From contig NZ_CABHWW010000011.1 of assembly GCF_902170305.1 (NCBI RefSeq), positions 310,001-374,000 on the forward strand: DNA of 64,000 bases. Reading direction: 5' to 3'. How positions within the stretch are numbered: position 1 is the stretch's first letter; each line of letters begins with the position of its first letter. The notes under the pieces were generated by a model. That model searched no databases. It saw only the letters and a list, made by a program, of their open reading frames with translations, and had not been told where the DNA came from. The stretch is from Yersinia alsatica (GTDB lineage Bacteria > Pseudomonadota > Gammaproteobacteria > Enterobacterales > Enterobacteriaceae). The position numbers were made by a program, and so were the translations under genes. Shown here one piece after another: positions 21,569 through 30,296 of this stretch.

Positions 21569-22957
21569 TTACTGTGCCAGTTCGCCATTAAATTGTGGCA
21601 ACGCCTGACGGAAAGCGCGGGTTTTCCAGACCATATATAACAGGCCAATCGCGCCCCACACCAAGCCCAGCGTCATTGAACTGCTTTCCAGATTCATCCA
21701 CAGCACACCGACCGTCCCTGCGCCAATCATCGGCAGAATCAGGTAGCTGAAATGATCCTTAAACGTGCGATTGCGGCGCTCACGGATATAGAACTGTGAA
21801 ATCACCGACAAGTTAACGAAGGTAAAGGCCACCAACGCACCGAAGTTAATCAATGCAGTTGCCGTTACCAAGTCAAAGGAAATAGCGGACAATGCCACGC
21901 CACCCACCAACAATACGTTGATAGCTGGAGTACGCCATTTCGGATGCACGTAACCAAACACTTTCTCCGGGAATACCCCGTCGCGCCCCATCACATACAA
22001 CAAGCGCGAAACGCCCGCATGTGCCGCCATACCTGATGCCAATACCGTGACACAAGAGAAGCACAGAATCACTGACTGGAAGAATTTACCCGCAACAAAC
22101 AGCATAATTTCCGGCTGTGACGCATCAGGATCGCTGAAGCGCGAAATGTCCGGGAAATAGAGCTGCAAGAAGTAAGACACCACAATAAAGATGACACCGC
22201 CAATTAACGCCGTCAGGAAAATGGCTTTTGGGATCACTTTACCGGCATCCGGTGTTTCTTCAGACAGCGAGCTGATGCCGTCGAAACCAAGGAATGAGAA
22301 GCACAGTATCGTGGCCCCGGTTATCATCGGCACCAAATGGGCATTTTCAGAGTAGAACGGACGTGGGCTAACCAATGTACCCGCACCTTCCCCCTGATAA
22401 ACCCCATGAATCAACAGCCCCATGAAGACCACCATGATAGCCACCTGAACCACCACAATGACGGAGTTCAAGTTTGCTACCACATTGATGCCACGCAGGT
22501 TAAACAGCGTCATCAGGCTAACCAGTGCGCCAACAAAGATCCACGATGGCACACCAGGGAAAATCGCTTCGAGATAAATTTTTGCCAACAGAATGTTAAT
22601 CATCGGCATGAACAAGTAGTCCAGCAATGATGACCAACCCACCATAAAGCCAACATTCGGGCTAATGGATTTCTGGGCGTAGGTATAAGCCGATCCCGCG
22701 GATGGGAAGCGCTTCACCAATTTGCCATAGCTGATGGCCGTGAATAGCACCGCAATCAATGCAATGGCGTAAGACGTCGCGACATGACCATCGGTCAGGC
22801 CGGATACAATGCCAAACGTATCGAAAATGGTCATCGGCTGTAAATAAGCCAGACCCATCATCACCACTTGGACCAACGTCAGTGTTTTTCTGAGTTGAAC
22901 GCGGTTATTTACACCAGTTTGATTGGTGCCGACTGCAACAGTAGCATTATGCGTCAT
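21569..22957 (-). CDS. plaP: PlaP-like putrescine/amino-acid APC permease
   Basis: 462-aa, 12-helix APC-superfamily importer. The sequence follows E. coli PlaP (YeeF) closely: [56 protein letters not shown] and [14 protein letters not shown]. PlaP is a low-affinity putrescine importer. PuuP is the nearest alternative, but the N-terminal MTHN start, [16 protein letters not shown] and the position near sbcB favour PlaP. E. coli also has plaP downstream of sbcB. Translation probably couples to the short ORF whose stop overlaps this start by 11 nt. Confidence 0.85.
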   Translation of the reverse strand: MTHNATVAVGTNQTGVNNRVQLRKTLTLVQVVMMGLAYLQPMTIFDTFGIVSGLTDGHVATSYAIALIAVLFTAISYGKLVKRFPSAGSAYTYAQKSISPNVGFMVGWSSLLDYLFMPMINILLAKIYLEAIFPGVPSWIFVGALVSLMTLFNLRGINVVANLNSVIVVVQVAIMVVFMGLLIHGVYQGEGAGTLVSPRPFYSENAHLVPMITGATILCFSFLGFDGISSLSEETPDAGKVIPKAIFLTALIGGVIFIVVSYFLQLYFPDISRFSDPDASQPEIMLFVAGKFFQSVILCFSCVTVLASGMAAHAGVSRLLYVMGRDGVFPEKVFGYVHPKWRTPAINVLLVGGVALSAISFDLVTATALINFGALVAFTFVNLSVISQFYIRERRNRTFKDHFSYLILPMIGAGTVGVLWMNLESSSMTLGLVWGAIGLLYMVWKTRAFRQALPQFNGELAQ

Positions 22958-23162
22958 GATTCAGCCTCCCCATACCTTTAACCCAATTTGCAAGTGTCGC
23001 TCGCAGGTCAGAGGTGACGGGGAAACTTCGTATCTGCCTGGGATACGTAAGTGGGGAAACGAGAGCGGTGTAACGGGTATTTGCCATACCTGTTGCTCCA
23101 TAATCGCTGCATGTGCAGCGCATACCGGTGGGCACCGGTGCCAGTGTGAATAATTGCCCCAT
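22947..23162 (-). CDS. YoeI-like leader ORF overlapping the plaP start
   Basis: 71-aa candidate starting [11 protein letters not shown] with GAGG 8 nt upstream; its stop lies inside plaP (11-nt overlap). In E. coli the 20-aa ORF yoeI sits at the same place, as I recall begins MGQFF and ends with its TAA in the fourth and fifth codons of plaP. This ORF has the same start and overlap but is longer in the middle. An internal ATG at 23087 with GGAG 8 nt upstream would give a 46-aa product ([17 protein letters not shown]). Either form may regulate plaP translation by coupling. No domain is recognised. Confidence 0.45.
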   Translation of the reverse strand: MGQLFTLAPVPTGMRCTCSDYGATGMANTRYTALVSPLTYPRQIRSFPVTSDLRATLANWVKGMGRLNHDA

Positions 23163-23246
23163 CTTTCTTTCCTCATAACGGCGATTTTCGTATGTGAATA
23201 ATCGCTCGCGGACCTGTTTATCTATCCGGATCGTTGTCCGGCCTCT
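23116..23246 (-). promoter_or_regulatory. Hairpin-rich 5' leader of plaP
   Basis: Three tight dyads lie upstream of and within the leader ORF, read on the minus strand: CCGGA-6 nt-TCCGG near 23223-23242, the perfect palindrome GGCACCGGTGCC near 23131-23142, and CGCTGCA-2 nt-TGCAGCG near 23107-23122. They may control translation of the leader ORF and plaP; no known riboswitch class is recognised. Confidence 0.35.
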
Positions 23247-23265
23247 TGATTTAGTGAAAACACGA

Positions 23266-23305
23266 ATGCAAAAAAATAACCGACGCGTTTAAACGTCGGT
23301 TATTG
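23266..23305 (-). terminator. Terminator of hcxA
   Basis: On the minus strand AATAACCGACG / CGTCGGTTATT forms a stem with a short AT-rich loop, followed by a run of T. It lies about 100 nt after the hcxA stop and before the plaP leader. Confidence 0.75.
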
Positions 23306-23411
23306 CATGGGGTGTATTTTGCCCTAACTTGAGAGCAAAAAACAAGATGTTAAATCACCTGAAACGATAATATTATTTTAGCTGCCGCAAAACGGCTACT
23401 TCCCCGCTGTA

Positions 23412-24503
23412 TCAGCGCTGAGCGGCAATTTCCACCCGCTCAATTGCTGCCCACATTTTGTCTGAATTCAACTCGACAGGCAGGTAATGAATTGACTCTC
23501 CCGGTTTCAGGATTCGGCCAATTACGCGCTCAATAGCATCACGGTCATTAATATCCACATCCAACGCCGCCAGATGTGTCGGCAACCCTAGCTTATTGAA
23601 TGCAACAATCAGTGACTGTAATGCATCATCTTGCTCCAAAAGTGCGGTCTGAACCAAAATCCCGTAAGCCACCTTGGTGCCGTGTAAGAAGTGCTCAGTT
23701 TGTGGCAGCAGCGTCAGACCATTGTGTACTGCATGAGCGGCGGCAACTCGGGTATAACGTTCCCCCAACCCGCCCACCATGCCGCCACCGGCAATAATGG
23801 CATCCACCACATCCAGAAAATCTTGCGTCAATTCGCCCTGCTTAACCGCCTGCAATGCAGCTTCACTCTGTTTTAGCAGCACATTGCGAATATCTAGCGC
23901 GGCTTGTAATCCCAAACGAACTGTCAGCGATAACGTCTCTGGTTGCGGGCTCAATACCACAGCCTCGTACCATTTAGCCAATGTATCGCCGATACCCGCC
24001 AGCAGATACTCCACCGGAGCGTGCAAAATGATGCGCGGTTCAACTAGCACCAAGTGATTAGCATCTTTGAAAATTTCAAAATTCAGTGCTTGCCCGGCAT
24101 CGTTATACCAAACCGAAAGTGGCGTCCAGGCCGCGCAGGTAGCCGCAATAGTCGGAATCGCCACCAGCGGTAATCCCAATTGTCGCGCCACAACTTTCGC
24201 CGTATCCAATACTGCCCCACCGCCGATACCAATCACCACCTGACGGTCACTCCCGGCCTGTTGTACCAAATCAGCGACGGTAGACTCACTGCAATGGGTA
24301 GAAAATGAAGCATGCACCGCATATGGGCTATGGAAGGCCGCAGGTAAATAATCACTGGCCGCCGCCAATGCACGCTCGCCGTAGATCCACAGTGCATTAT
24401 CCAGTGCCGTCTGCGGATAAAACTCGCTCAATTTATCGATAGCGCCCGGAAAAGAAAAATAGTTTGCAGGCCCGACCTGCACTCGGATTGCGTTGGTGCT
24501 CAT
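23412..24503 (-). CDS. hcxA: HcxA (YbdH)-like hydroxycarboxylate dehydrogenase
   Basis: 363-aa member of the iron-containing/glycerol dehydrogenase-like family. It is close to E. coli YbdH/HcxA, which reduces 2-oxoacids such as 2-oxobutyrate and 2-oxoglutarate with NADPH. Matching segments are IRVQVGPANYFSFPG, VVIGIGGGAVLDTAK, PTIAATCAAWTPLSVWYND and HAVHNGLTLLPQTEHFLHGTK. Metal ligands are expected at the Asp of GIGDTLAKWYEA and the His of AAHAVHNG and HGTKVAYG. It is divergently transcribed from an ABC transporter, so it may process the imported substrate, but this is inference. Confidence 0.85.
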   Translation of the reverse strand: MSTNAIRVQVGPANYFSFPGAIDKLSEFYPQTALDNALWIYGERALAAASDYLPAAFHSPYAVHASFSTHCSESTVADLVQQAGSDRQVVIGIGGGAVLDTAKVVARQLGLPLVAIPTIAATCAAWTPLSVWYNDAGQALNFEIFKDANHLVLVEPRIILHAPVEYLLAGIGDTLAKWYEAVVLSPQPETLSLTVRLGLQAALDIRNVLLKQSEAALQAVKQGELTQDFLDVVDAIIAGGGMVGGLGERYTRVAAAHAVHNGLTLLPQTEHFLHGTKVAYGILVQTALLEQDDALQSLIVAFNKLGLPTHLAALDVDINDRDAIERVIGRILKPGESIHYLPVELNSDKMWAAIERVEIAAQR

Positions 24504-24722
24504 GCCACTGTTCCTTTTAAATCATTATTTCTTGCACGTTGCGATGCCATCACTGTTTTCCCATCTTAAGGGCATACCCATCATTGTTTAATAATTTTTT
24601 GATATACCTTAACTATTTTAGTTTGTTGCGAATAATCGAAACTGTGTTAAAAAAGAGGACTACCGCAGCATTATTGACTGCCTGGTTTGTTAAAATACTT
24701 TATAGGGCAGTTGCAGAAATTT

Positions 24723-26234
24723 ATGTCCAGCACCTCCTCCTCCCGCCTTGAGATGCGGAATATCTCTATCTCGTTCTCTGGATTTCATGCCCTGCAACAA
24801 GTTGATTTCACACTAGAAGGCGGCTCTACCCATGCGCTTGTGGGGGCTAACGGTGCGGGGAAATCGACCTTGATGGCGATTCTTTCCGGTGCCCACAGCC
24901 ACTATAGTGGCGAGATCTATATTGATGGTCAGCAGATAGATATTCACTCCCCGCGGCACGCAAAGCAGCACGGTATTCATGTGGTTCAGCAAGAGGTTGA
25001 TGTCGCGCTGATCCCTACTTTGTCTGTCGCAGAAAATATTATGCTGGATACGCTAGCTGAACAGGGGCATCTGCTTAACTGGCCACAGCTTTACCGTCAG
25101 GCCGAAGCGTTACTCAAGCAACTCGACCTCAAATTGAATGTACGCCAGCGGCTGGAGTCTTGCACATTAGCCGAAAAACAGCAGGTGCTGCTGGCGCGCG
25201 CCCTTTCCCATCAATGCCGCTTTCTGATTTTGGACGAACCCACCGCGCCACTGGACCAAGAAGAGAGTGCTCGGCTGTTTCGCGTGGTGCGCCGCTTGCA
25301 ATCTGAAGGGATGGCGATTGTTTTTATTTCGCACCGAATCCATGAGTTGCGCGAAATTTGCGATCAACTGACCGTGCTACGTGATGGCAAGCGCGTCAGC
25401 CATGATGCCATGGGCAACCTGACTGGCGAGCAAATTGTCGAGAAGATGCTCGGTCACACCTTGGATGATATTTTCCCGCCACGACGAGCAGCCCTCAGCC
25501 ATAAAACACTGTTGTCCGTCAGTGGGTTGCATGACCAACATAAGTTGCGCGATATCTCCCTGACATTACATGAAGGGGAAATTCTAGGTATTGCCGGGTT
25601 GGCTGGCGCGGGCAAAACTGAATTGTGCAAGGCGCTATTTGGTGCCACCCCCAGCCGTGTTGATCACGGTGAGTTGCAGGGCAAAGCCTGGAAACCGCGC
25701 TCACCGGAAAGGTCTGTCGCCCAAGGGCTGGCTCTGGTTCCGGAAGAGCGGCGCAAGGAAGGTATTTTTATCCACGAAGGTATCCCGATGAACCTGAGTG
25801 TGGCTGCCGATGACAGTTTTTCGCGCTGGAGTATTTTCAGCCGCCGCCAAGAGTTGAGTTGGGCTAAAGAACTGATTCAGCGCCTTGGGGTGCGCACCTC
25901 ATCGCCCCAACAGAAACTGGCCCGTTTATCGGGGGGTAATCAACAGAAAGTGGCCATCGGCAAGTGGTTACGCGGCAATGCTCAAGTGTTGATTTTTGAT
26001 GAGCCAACCAAAGGGGTGGATATCAAAGCCAAACAGGATCTGTTCGCTCTGATTGACGGGTTGGCACAGCAGGGAAAAGGCATTATTTATGCGTCCGGTG
26101 AATTCTCAGAATTGGTCGGCTTATGTGATCGTATCTGTGTGCTGTGGGATGGCCGCATTGTTGCCGAGCTGAATGCCGCAGATATCGACGAAGAAACATT
26201 ATTACTATTTTCAACCGGAGGAACCCCTCAGTGA
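24723..26234 (+). CDS. Sugar ABC transporter ATP-binding protein (two NBDs)
   Basis: 503-aa ATPase of the CUT2 class. NBD1 has Walker A GANGAGKST, Walker B LILDEPTAPLD and H-loop VFISHR; NBD2 has GLAGAGKTE, signature LSGGNQQKVAIGKWL and LIFDEPTKGVD, so unlike the ATPase at 9268 both Walker B glutamates are kept. The start MSSTSSSRLEM (24723) is preferred, though the ribosome site is weak; MRNISISFSGF at 24753 is an alternative. The stop overlaps the permease start as GTGA. No binding-protein gene is adjacent. Confidence 0.88.
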   Translation: MSSTSSSRLEMRNISISFSGFHALQQVDFTLEGGSTHALVGANGAGKSTLMAILSGAHSHYSGEIYIDGQQIDIHSPRHAKQHGIHVVQQEVDVALIPTLSVAENIMLDTLAEQGHLLNWPQLYRQAEALLKQLDLKLNVRQRLESCTLAEKQQVLLARALSHQCRFLILDEPTAPLDQEESARLFRVVRRLQSEGMAIVFISHRIHELREICDQLTVLRDGKRVSHDAMGNLTGEQIVEKMLGHTLDDIFPPRRAALSHKTLLSVSGLHDQHKLRDISLTLHEGEILGIAGLAGAGKTELCKALFGATPSRVDHGELQGKAWKPRSPERSVAQGLALVPEERRKEGIFIHEGIPMNLSVAADDSFSRWSIFSRRQELSWAKELIQRLGVRTSSPQQKLARLSGGNQQKVAIGKWLRGNAQVLIFDEPTKGVDIKAKQDLFALIDGLAQQGKGIIYASGEFSELVGLCDRICVLWDGRIVAELNAADIDEETLLLFSTGGTPQ

Positions 26235-27229
26235 GTAAAGAAATACCCCTGCCGGACGCACAACCGTGGCGTCACCAGTTGTTTGATTTTCTCTACAAAT
26301 GGGGGATGTTACTCACCGTTGTGGCGCTAATCGCGTTATTTGGCCTGGCCTCAGATAATTTTCTCGACCCGAACAATATCATCAATATTTTGCGCTCCAT
26401 TGCCATTGTCACGGTGATTGCTATCGGGGTGTCAATCTCACTATCAATTGGGGGATTTGACCTGTCGGTTGGTTCGACAGCTTCGCTGGCTAATGCCATC
26501 GTGGTGTCGCTGTTTGTCTGGTACGGCTTTGGCACCACCGGCGCTATCATTCTGACCCTGCTGATTTGTACGCTGGTGGGTCTGTTTAACGCGTTTCTGA
26601 TTGTGGTCCTGAAGATCCCCGATATGCTGGCAACCCTTGCCAGTCTGTTTGTGATTCAGGGCGTGGCAATGACCTACAGCTACGGCGGCTCTATTACGCA
26701 GAATATGTTGCTGCCAAGTGGCGATATGGCGGAAGGCGTCATTCCTGAGATGTTTTCAGCATTGGGGCAAGTGCCGGTTATCGTGCTTATTATGTTAGCC
26801 GTGACGATTGTGGTGCAGTTGTATTTGTCGCTCACTAAACATGGCCGGCGGATGTATGCCATTGGCGGCAATCAGGAAGCCGCCCGTTTAGCGGGGATTC
26901 GCACAGTACGCTATCGCGTGCTGGCCTACGTGTTGTCGTCACTTTTGGCGGCATTGGGTGGGATTCTACTGGCATCCAGAATTGGCTCATCACAAGTCAA
27001 TGCCGGTGGCGGTTACCTGATGGATGCAGTGGCAGCCGCTTATATTGGTTTTTCACTGGCTGGCTCGGGTAAACCTAATGCTGTCGGTACCTTGATTGGT
27101 GCCGTGATTCTGGGTGTGCTGCAAAATGGGCTGGTTATGCTGTCAGTGCCTTACTATGCAATGGACATCATCAAAGGGCTGGTATTGGCGATGGCCTTGG
27201 CACTGACCTATATTCATCAGAAGCGATGA
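26231..27229 (+). CDS. Sugar ABC transporter permease (RbsC/AraH family), GTG start
   Basis: 332-aa inner-membrane permease. The GTG start at 26231 overlaps the ATPase stop (GTGA) and has GGAGGA 8 nt upstream; a longer ORF from 26144 lies in the ATPase gene and is rejected. The family loop GRRMYAIGGNQEAARLAGI and the C-terminal GSGKPNAVGTLIGAVILGVLQ segment are present. As the only permease it should form a homodimer. The operon ends here without a binding protein, which must be encoded elsewhere; the orphan at 53345 is a candidate. Confidence 0.87.
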   Translation: MSKEIPLPDAQPWRHQLFDFLYKWGMLLTVVALIALFGLASDNFLDPNNIINILRSIAIVTVIAIGVSISLSIGGFDLSVGSTASLANAIVVSLFVWYGFGTTGAIILTLLICTLVGLFNAFLIVVLKIPDMLATLASLFVIQGVAMTYSYGGSITQNMLLPSGDMAEGVIPEMFSALGQVPVIVLIMLAVTIVVQLYLSLTKHGRRMYAIGGNQEAARLAGIRTVRYRVLAYVLSSLLAALGGILLASRIGSSQVNAGGGYLMDAVAAAYIGFSLAGSGKPNAVGTLIGAVILGVLQNGLVMLSVPYYAMDIIKGLVLAMALALTYIHQKR

Positions 27230-27291
27230 TACTTAGCTATGTATTGAGTGAAAGGGCAAGCGGCACTTAGAGCCGCTCGCCTTTTATATCA

Positions 27292-28119
27292 TTAGTTTAA
27301 AGGCATTCTTTCAGGATCCGGATAAGCATATTCGAACCCCAACTCACTGCAAATCTTACTGCCGTCAATCTCACGGATTGGCTCTTCAATATCTTCTGGG
27401 GCAAATTCGGGCGGCGTCAGTTCCAAGGCCCGTGCACAGGCTGGGTAAAAGTCACGTTTGCGTGGGTGCTTGGGCGCACAAAGATTATAAACATGACCGC
27501 CTTTGGGTAAATTAAGCAGTAACTCGATAGCGGATATCACATCTTCCTGATGCACCAGATTCACGCCCTGCGAACCACCTTTCACATTGGTTTTCCCGGC
27601 AAGAAAACGCCCCGGATGACGATCCGCACCCACCAACCCCGCCAGACGCAAGATATCCACGGAAGTATTAGGCAACTGATGCAGCCAGAGTTCGAGTTCT
27701 TCCAGCGTTTTACCTGCAGTAGTTACTGGTTGCAGCGGTGAACTCTCCTTAATACGACCACGCGTTTCGCCATAAACTGAAGTCGAGCTGGTGAAAATAA
27801 TGCGTGGCACGCCAAAAGCTAGCGCGCTATCGACCACCATCCGCACCGCTTGGAAATACTGCGCCCCAGCTTCAGTGGTGCGGCTGGCTGGCAAGGTGAT
27901 GATCAGGACATCGGCCGCCATCAGCTGCGCCAAATCATCCGGTTCACAAATCAGTTCGGGAGTCAGTTGCAATTGATAGCAATCAATCCCACTCATCCTG
28001 ACCGCCTCAACACCATCTGGCGTAGTTTTACTCCCCACCACCTGAACACCACGGCGGATCAGTGATTGCGCTAAAGGCAGGCCTAACCAACCAAGACCTA
28101 TAATTGATACCTTTTTCAT
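27292..28119 (-). CDS. yeeZ: YeeZ, NAD(P)-binding epimerase-like protein
   Basis: 275-aa extended-SDR-like protein aligned along its length with E. coli YeeZ. The N-terminal nucleotide motif is GLGWLGLPLAQSL, the middle has IIFTSSTSVYGETRG, and ILRLAGLVGADRHPGRFLAGKT follows. The enzymatic activity is unknown. MKKVSIIG at 28119 has GGAG 9 nt upstream and matches the E. coli start, so it is preferred over ATGs at 28125/28128. As in E. coli it lies upstream of the his operon, but the yefM-yoeB toxin-antitoxin pair found there in E. coli is absent. Confidence 0.88.
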   Translation of the reverse strand: MKKVSIIGLGWLGLPLAQSLIRRGVQVVGSKTTPDGVEAVRMSGIDCYQLQLTPELICEPDDLAQLMAADVLIITLPASRTTEAGAQYFQAVRMVVDSALAFGVPRIIFTSSTSVYGETRGRIKESSPLQPVTTAGKTLEELELWLHQLPNTSVDILRLAGLVGADRHPGRFLAGKTNVKGGSQGVNLVHQEDVISAIELLLNLPKGGHVYNLCAPKHPRKRDFYPACARALELTPPEFAPEDIEEPIREIDGSKICSELGFEYAYPDPERMPLN

Positions 28120-28254
28120 TGTCATCATCTCCAGAATGGCTTCACCCTAAACTTACGCCAATAATTAAAAGCTAACAATTACCATACCATGGTATTGACT
28201 TGTTATTGAGGGATCTGATTGATTTATCTAAAGATATGCGCAAAGGAAAGATCT

Positions 28255-28283
28255 ACCGCAGCCATACGCTGATGGCTGCGGCT
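28255..28283. repeat. Strong inverted repeat downstream of unknown gene
   Basis: CCGCAGCCAT / ATGGCTGCGG with a 6-nt loop. There is no clean T-run on either side, so a terminator role is uncertain. Confidence 0.4.
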
Positions 28284-28356
28284 GATTTTATAACGATCTA
28301 GGAGTTCGTCCACTTACCTGGATTGGCAAGGGACTTAAGCCGTATATTCTTCAAAA

Positions 28357-28397
28357 CTCAAGTTAGATGGGTATCCATCCAATTAACTTCACTTGAG
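28357..28397. repeat. Imperfect inverted repeat after the 28419 gene
   Basis: Arms CTCAAGT and ACTTGAG enclose a second dyad (GATGG / CCATC). It lies just past the stop of the minus-strand gene at 28419 and may stabilise or end its transcript. Confidence 0.35.
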
Positions 28398-28418
28398 GAA
28401 TACAGATTACAGCTCCCC

Positions 28419-29066
28419 TTATTTGACTAGTCGGTTTTTATTGACTGTCTTACCATCTACCGAGAGTTCAGCATAGCCGGTATCCAATATGTCATTGACG
28501 GCGAGTCGCCCGCCCACATCAACACGCAGCTGATGCTTATTACTAAAGGTACCCGGACTGGTTAGACGGACACCGGTCCAGGCGAATGTTGAGTAACGCT
28601 CACTCAATTTTTTCTCCTGACTTGCCATAAACGCAGGAAGAGACGACATATCGATTTTATCAAGAGGAATCAGGTAGTTATTTAGATTGAATTTTGCTGA
28701 ATCACCACTCACGCGTATCTCTACCTGGCGCGGGCTTTGAAACTCACCGGTTCGAGTATCCATGCGCATACTTAACAATCTATTCGCGTTTTCCGGGTTC
28801 AGGTAAGAGACACTACAAGTTGTCATCGCACCTTGCGGCTCGTTACGGGACTTAATTTCGCCCCCGGAAGAGAAAAATGTACTTAATGTTGAAACCTTTG
28901 TCTCACCACCAAGCTTTTCTTTAACTTTCTTAAAGCAAATATCTATTCCATCAGATAATGAGTATTTATAATTTCTCACTGTATCAGCGGCATATAAAGG
29001 AGAATGCAAAAATATTGTTATTCCAGCAATGGTCGATAACATGTTAAATTTAGTTGATACTCTCAT
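28419..29066 (-). CDS. Secreted protein of unknown function
   Basis: 215-aa protein with a signal peptide (MRVSTKFNML..., cleavage about residue 26-27 after SPLYAA). MRVST at 29066 has AGGG 8 nt upstream and places the signal peptide at the N-terminus; the longer frame to 29138 is rejected. The mature protein has only two cysteines (DICFKK and TTCSVS), which could form one disulfide, and many beta-prone stretches, suggesting a soluble periplasmic or exported beta-rich protein. I do not recognise a family. It is AT-richer than the his operon, in an interval that differs from E. coli. Confidence 0.7.
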   Translation of the reverse strand: MRVSTKFNMLSTIAGITIFLHSPLYAADTVRNYKYSLSDGIDICFKKVKEKLGGETKVSTLSTFFSSGGEIKSRNEPQGAMTTCSVSYLNPENANRLLSMRMDTRTGEFQSPRQVEIRVSGDSAKFNLNNYLIPLDKIDMSSLPAFMASQEKKLSERYSTFAWTGVRLTSPGTFSNKHQLRVDVGGRLAVNDILDTGYAELSVDGKTVNKNRLVK

Positions 29067-29361
29067 AAAAATCCCTTTTAGGTTGATAGTACACCCAATA
29101 TAATGAGTATGATTAAAACAAATAATGTCCGCGCTCAATAAATGTACCGATGATCCTGTTATATATTTCTGTGGATGTTGAGTATCTAACCGCCTTACGA
29201 TTCAGCCGTTTTATCTTGCTATGAAGATTCATTTTTTCACATTAATTCATGGTGTATAAAGCTTGAATAATGGATAGACACAAGCTTCAGACTCTACAAA
29301 CAAAGTCGTCATAAGCTAATTAAGTACACTTTGTCGTTTACTTTAAAATATGGAGCACCAT

Positions 29362-29616
29362 ATGTTTTTTTCGAATAATACCTTTGAACTGTTTATGAAG
29401 AATCCGGCAAGATATTTAGGCACATCAGGCATTATTTGTGGAATTTTATTTTGTATTGGATCTATAAGAAGCTACTTTATGGAAACCGATCTGTTTGGAA
29501 TGCCAAATTATCAGACTGGAAATGTAAATTCATTGTTATATTTATTTTCAATCGGCGTTATAGTCATGCTAATAGGTATTTATTTATATAAAAAATCCAC
29601 TCCCCATATCAAATAA
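29362..29616 (+). CDS. Small two-helix membrane protein, unknown function
   Basis: 84-aa protein MFFSNNTFELFMKNPARYLG... with two hydrophobic segments (about residues 20-35 GTSGIICGILFCIGSI and 57-75 LLYLFSIGVIVMLIGIYLY) and a short basic tail. The ATG at 29362 has GGAG 6 nt upstream; an in-frame ATG at 29350 overlaps that site and is less likely. The gene is AT-rich. No family is recognised and no partner gene is obvious. Confidence 0.55.
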   Translation: MFFSNNTFELFMKNPARYLGTSGIICGILFCIGSIRSYFMETDLFGMPNYQTGNVNSLLYLFSIGVIVMLIGIYLYKKSTPHIK

Positions 29617-29824
29617 TTAATATAACTGAACTATGAGACTGTACCTTGCCCACCTGCTGGACAACATTCTCCCAGAGATTGGCGTGCTTATTTATCTGGC
29701 CTTCCACGCCCAGCTTTAGTGCCGCAATATTTGCCCCACCGTCCTGTTTAACCGTCACTCCATCCATCGTGGTAGCAAAGCCTTTGGTATTGTGGACTCT
29801 GTTGGCTTCCACAAATGGCTGGAA
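29609..29824 (-). pseudogene. Relic of an autotransporter beta-barrel C-terminus
   Basis: Read on the minus strand, this piece matches the end of the barrel of the autotransporter at 17030: FQPFVEANRVHNTKGFATTM against FQPFVEANWIHNTKDFGTTM, then DGVTVKQDGGANIAALKLGVEGQ. A stop codon lies immediately before the homology (in TGAGAATTC) and the last about 15 residues are out of register, so the terminal Phe is lost. It has no signal or start and is a dead fragment of a paralogue. Confidence 0.85.
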
Positions 29825-30023
29825 TTCTCATAAAACATGGCAATTTTTCATTCATCGGCACAAGAGTCATCCGTAATAATTTTCTGCTTAAATCGTCTCA
29901 AATAGAAGTGATAATCACCGAAAGGCAAGGCACATTCAGCAGATAAACGACCGCGCTTGCTTTGAAATAAAACAGCCCAATGAAAAAAAGGTTGCGCCCT
30001 ACCCGCTTAATGGTTTACGTTGA

Positions 30024-30052
30024 TTGACAGAAATTATGGCACGTCCTGCATA
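30024..30052 (+). promoter_or_regulatory. Putative his operon promoter
   Basis: A perfect TTGACA -35 box is at 30024-30029. The -10 region about 17 nt later (TGCATA) is poor, so the exact -10 is uncertain. It is placed about 45 nt before the leader peptide. Confidence 0.4.
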
Positions 30053-30096
30053 TGGCTATTTTGGCTATATCAGCAAGCCTAAACAGAGAAGCTACT

Positions 30097-30144
30097 ATGA
30101 ATCGCGTTCAATTTAATCACCATCATCACCATCATCCTGACTAG
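30097..30144 (+). CDS. hisL: HisL, his operon leader peptide
   Basis: 15-codon peptide [15 protein letters not shown] with six consecutive histidine codons (30118-30135); E. coli HisL has seven. Ribosome stalling on these codons at low charged tRNA-His allows readthrough of the attenuator. Too short for ordinary gene calling. Confidence 0.95.
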
Positions 30145-30163
30145 TCTTGCAGGCCGATGTGTG

Positions 30164-30190
30164 CTGGAAGACGGTTAACGAATCTTCCAG
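30164..30190 (+). promoter_or_regulatory. Alternative hairpin of the his attenuator
   Basis: CTGGAAGA (30164-30171) can pair with TCTTCCAG (30183-30190). The second arm also resembles one arm of the terminator stem, as expected for mutually exclusive attenuation structures. Confidence 0.6.
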
Positions 30191-30214
30191 GTGGCGGTAG
30201 AACGCAATAGAGAA

Positions 30215-30248
30215 AGCCCTCGGAAGATAATCTTCCGAGGGCTTTTTT
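30215..30248 (+). terminator. his attenuator terminator
   Basis: A near-perfect stem AGCCCTCGGAAGAT / ATCTTCCGAGGGCT with a one-base spacer is followed by six T. It lies 71 nt after hisL and about 50 nt before hisG, the standard attenuator position. Confidence 0.93.
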
Positions 30249-30296
30249 GTTGCCCACGATTTTATAAAATTAAATTAATAGGTTAAGAGGATTACC

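Noticed and set aside
21569..22957. Assignment of the APC permease as PuuP
   Set aside because: Several segments and the sbcB-adjacent position fit PlaP better; no puu genes are nearby.
22961..23176. Second 71-aa ORF in the plaP leader in another frame (start 23176)
   Set aside because: It ends before plaP without the YoeI-type overlap, and its start has no clear ribosome site; the 23162 frame explains the region better.
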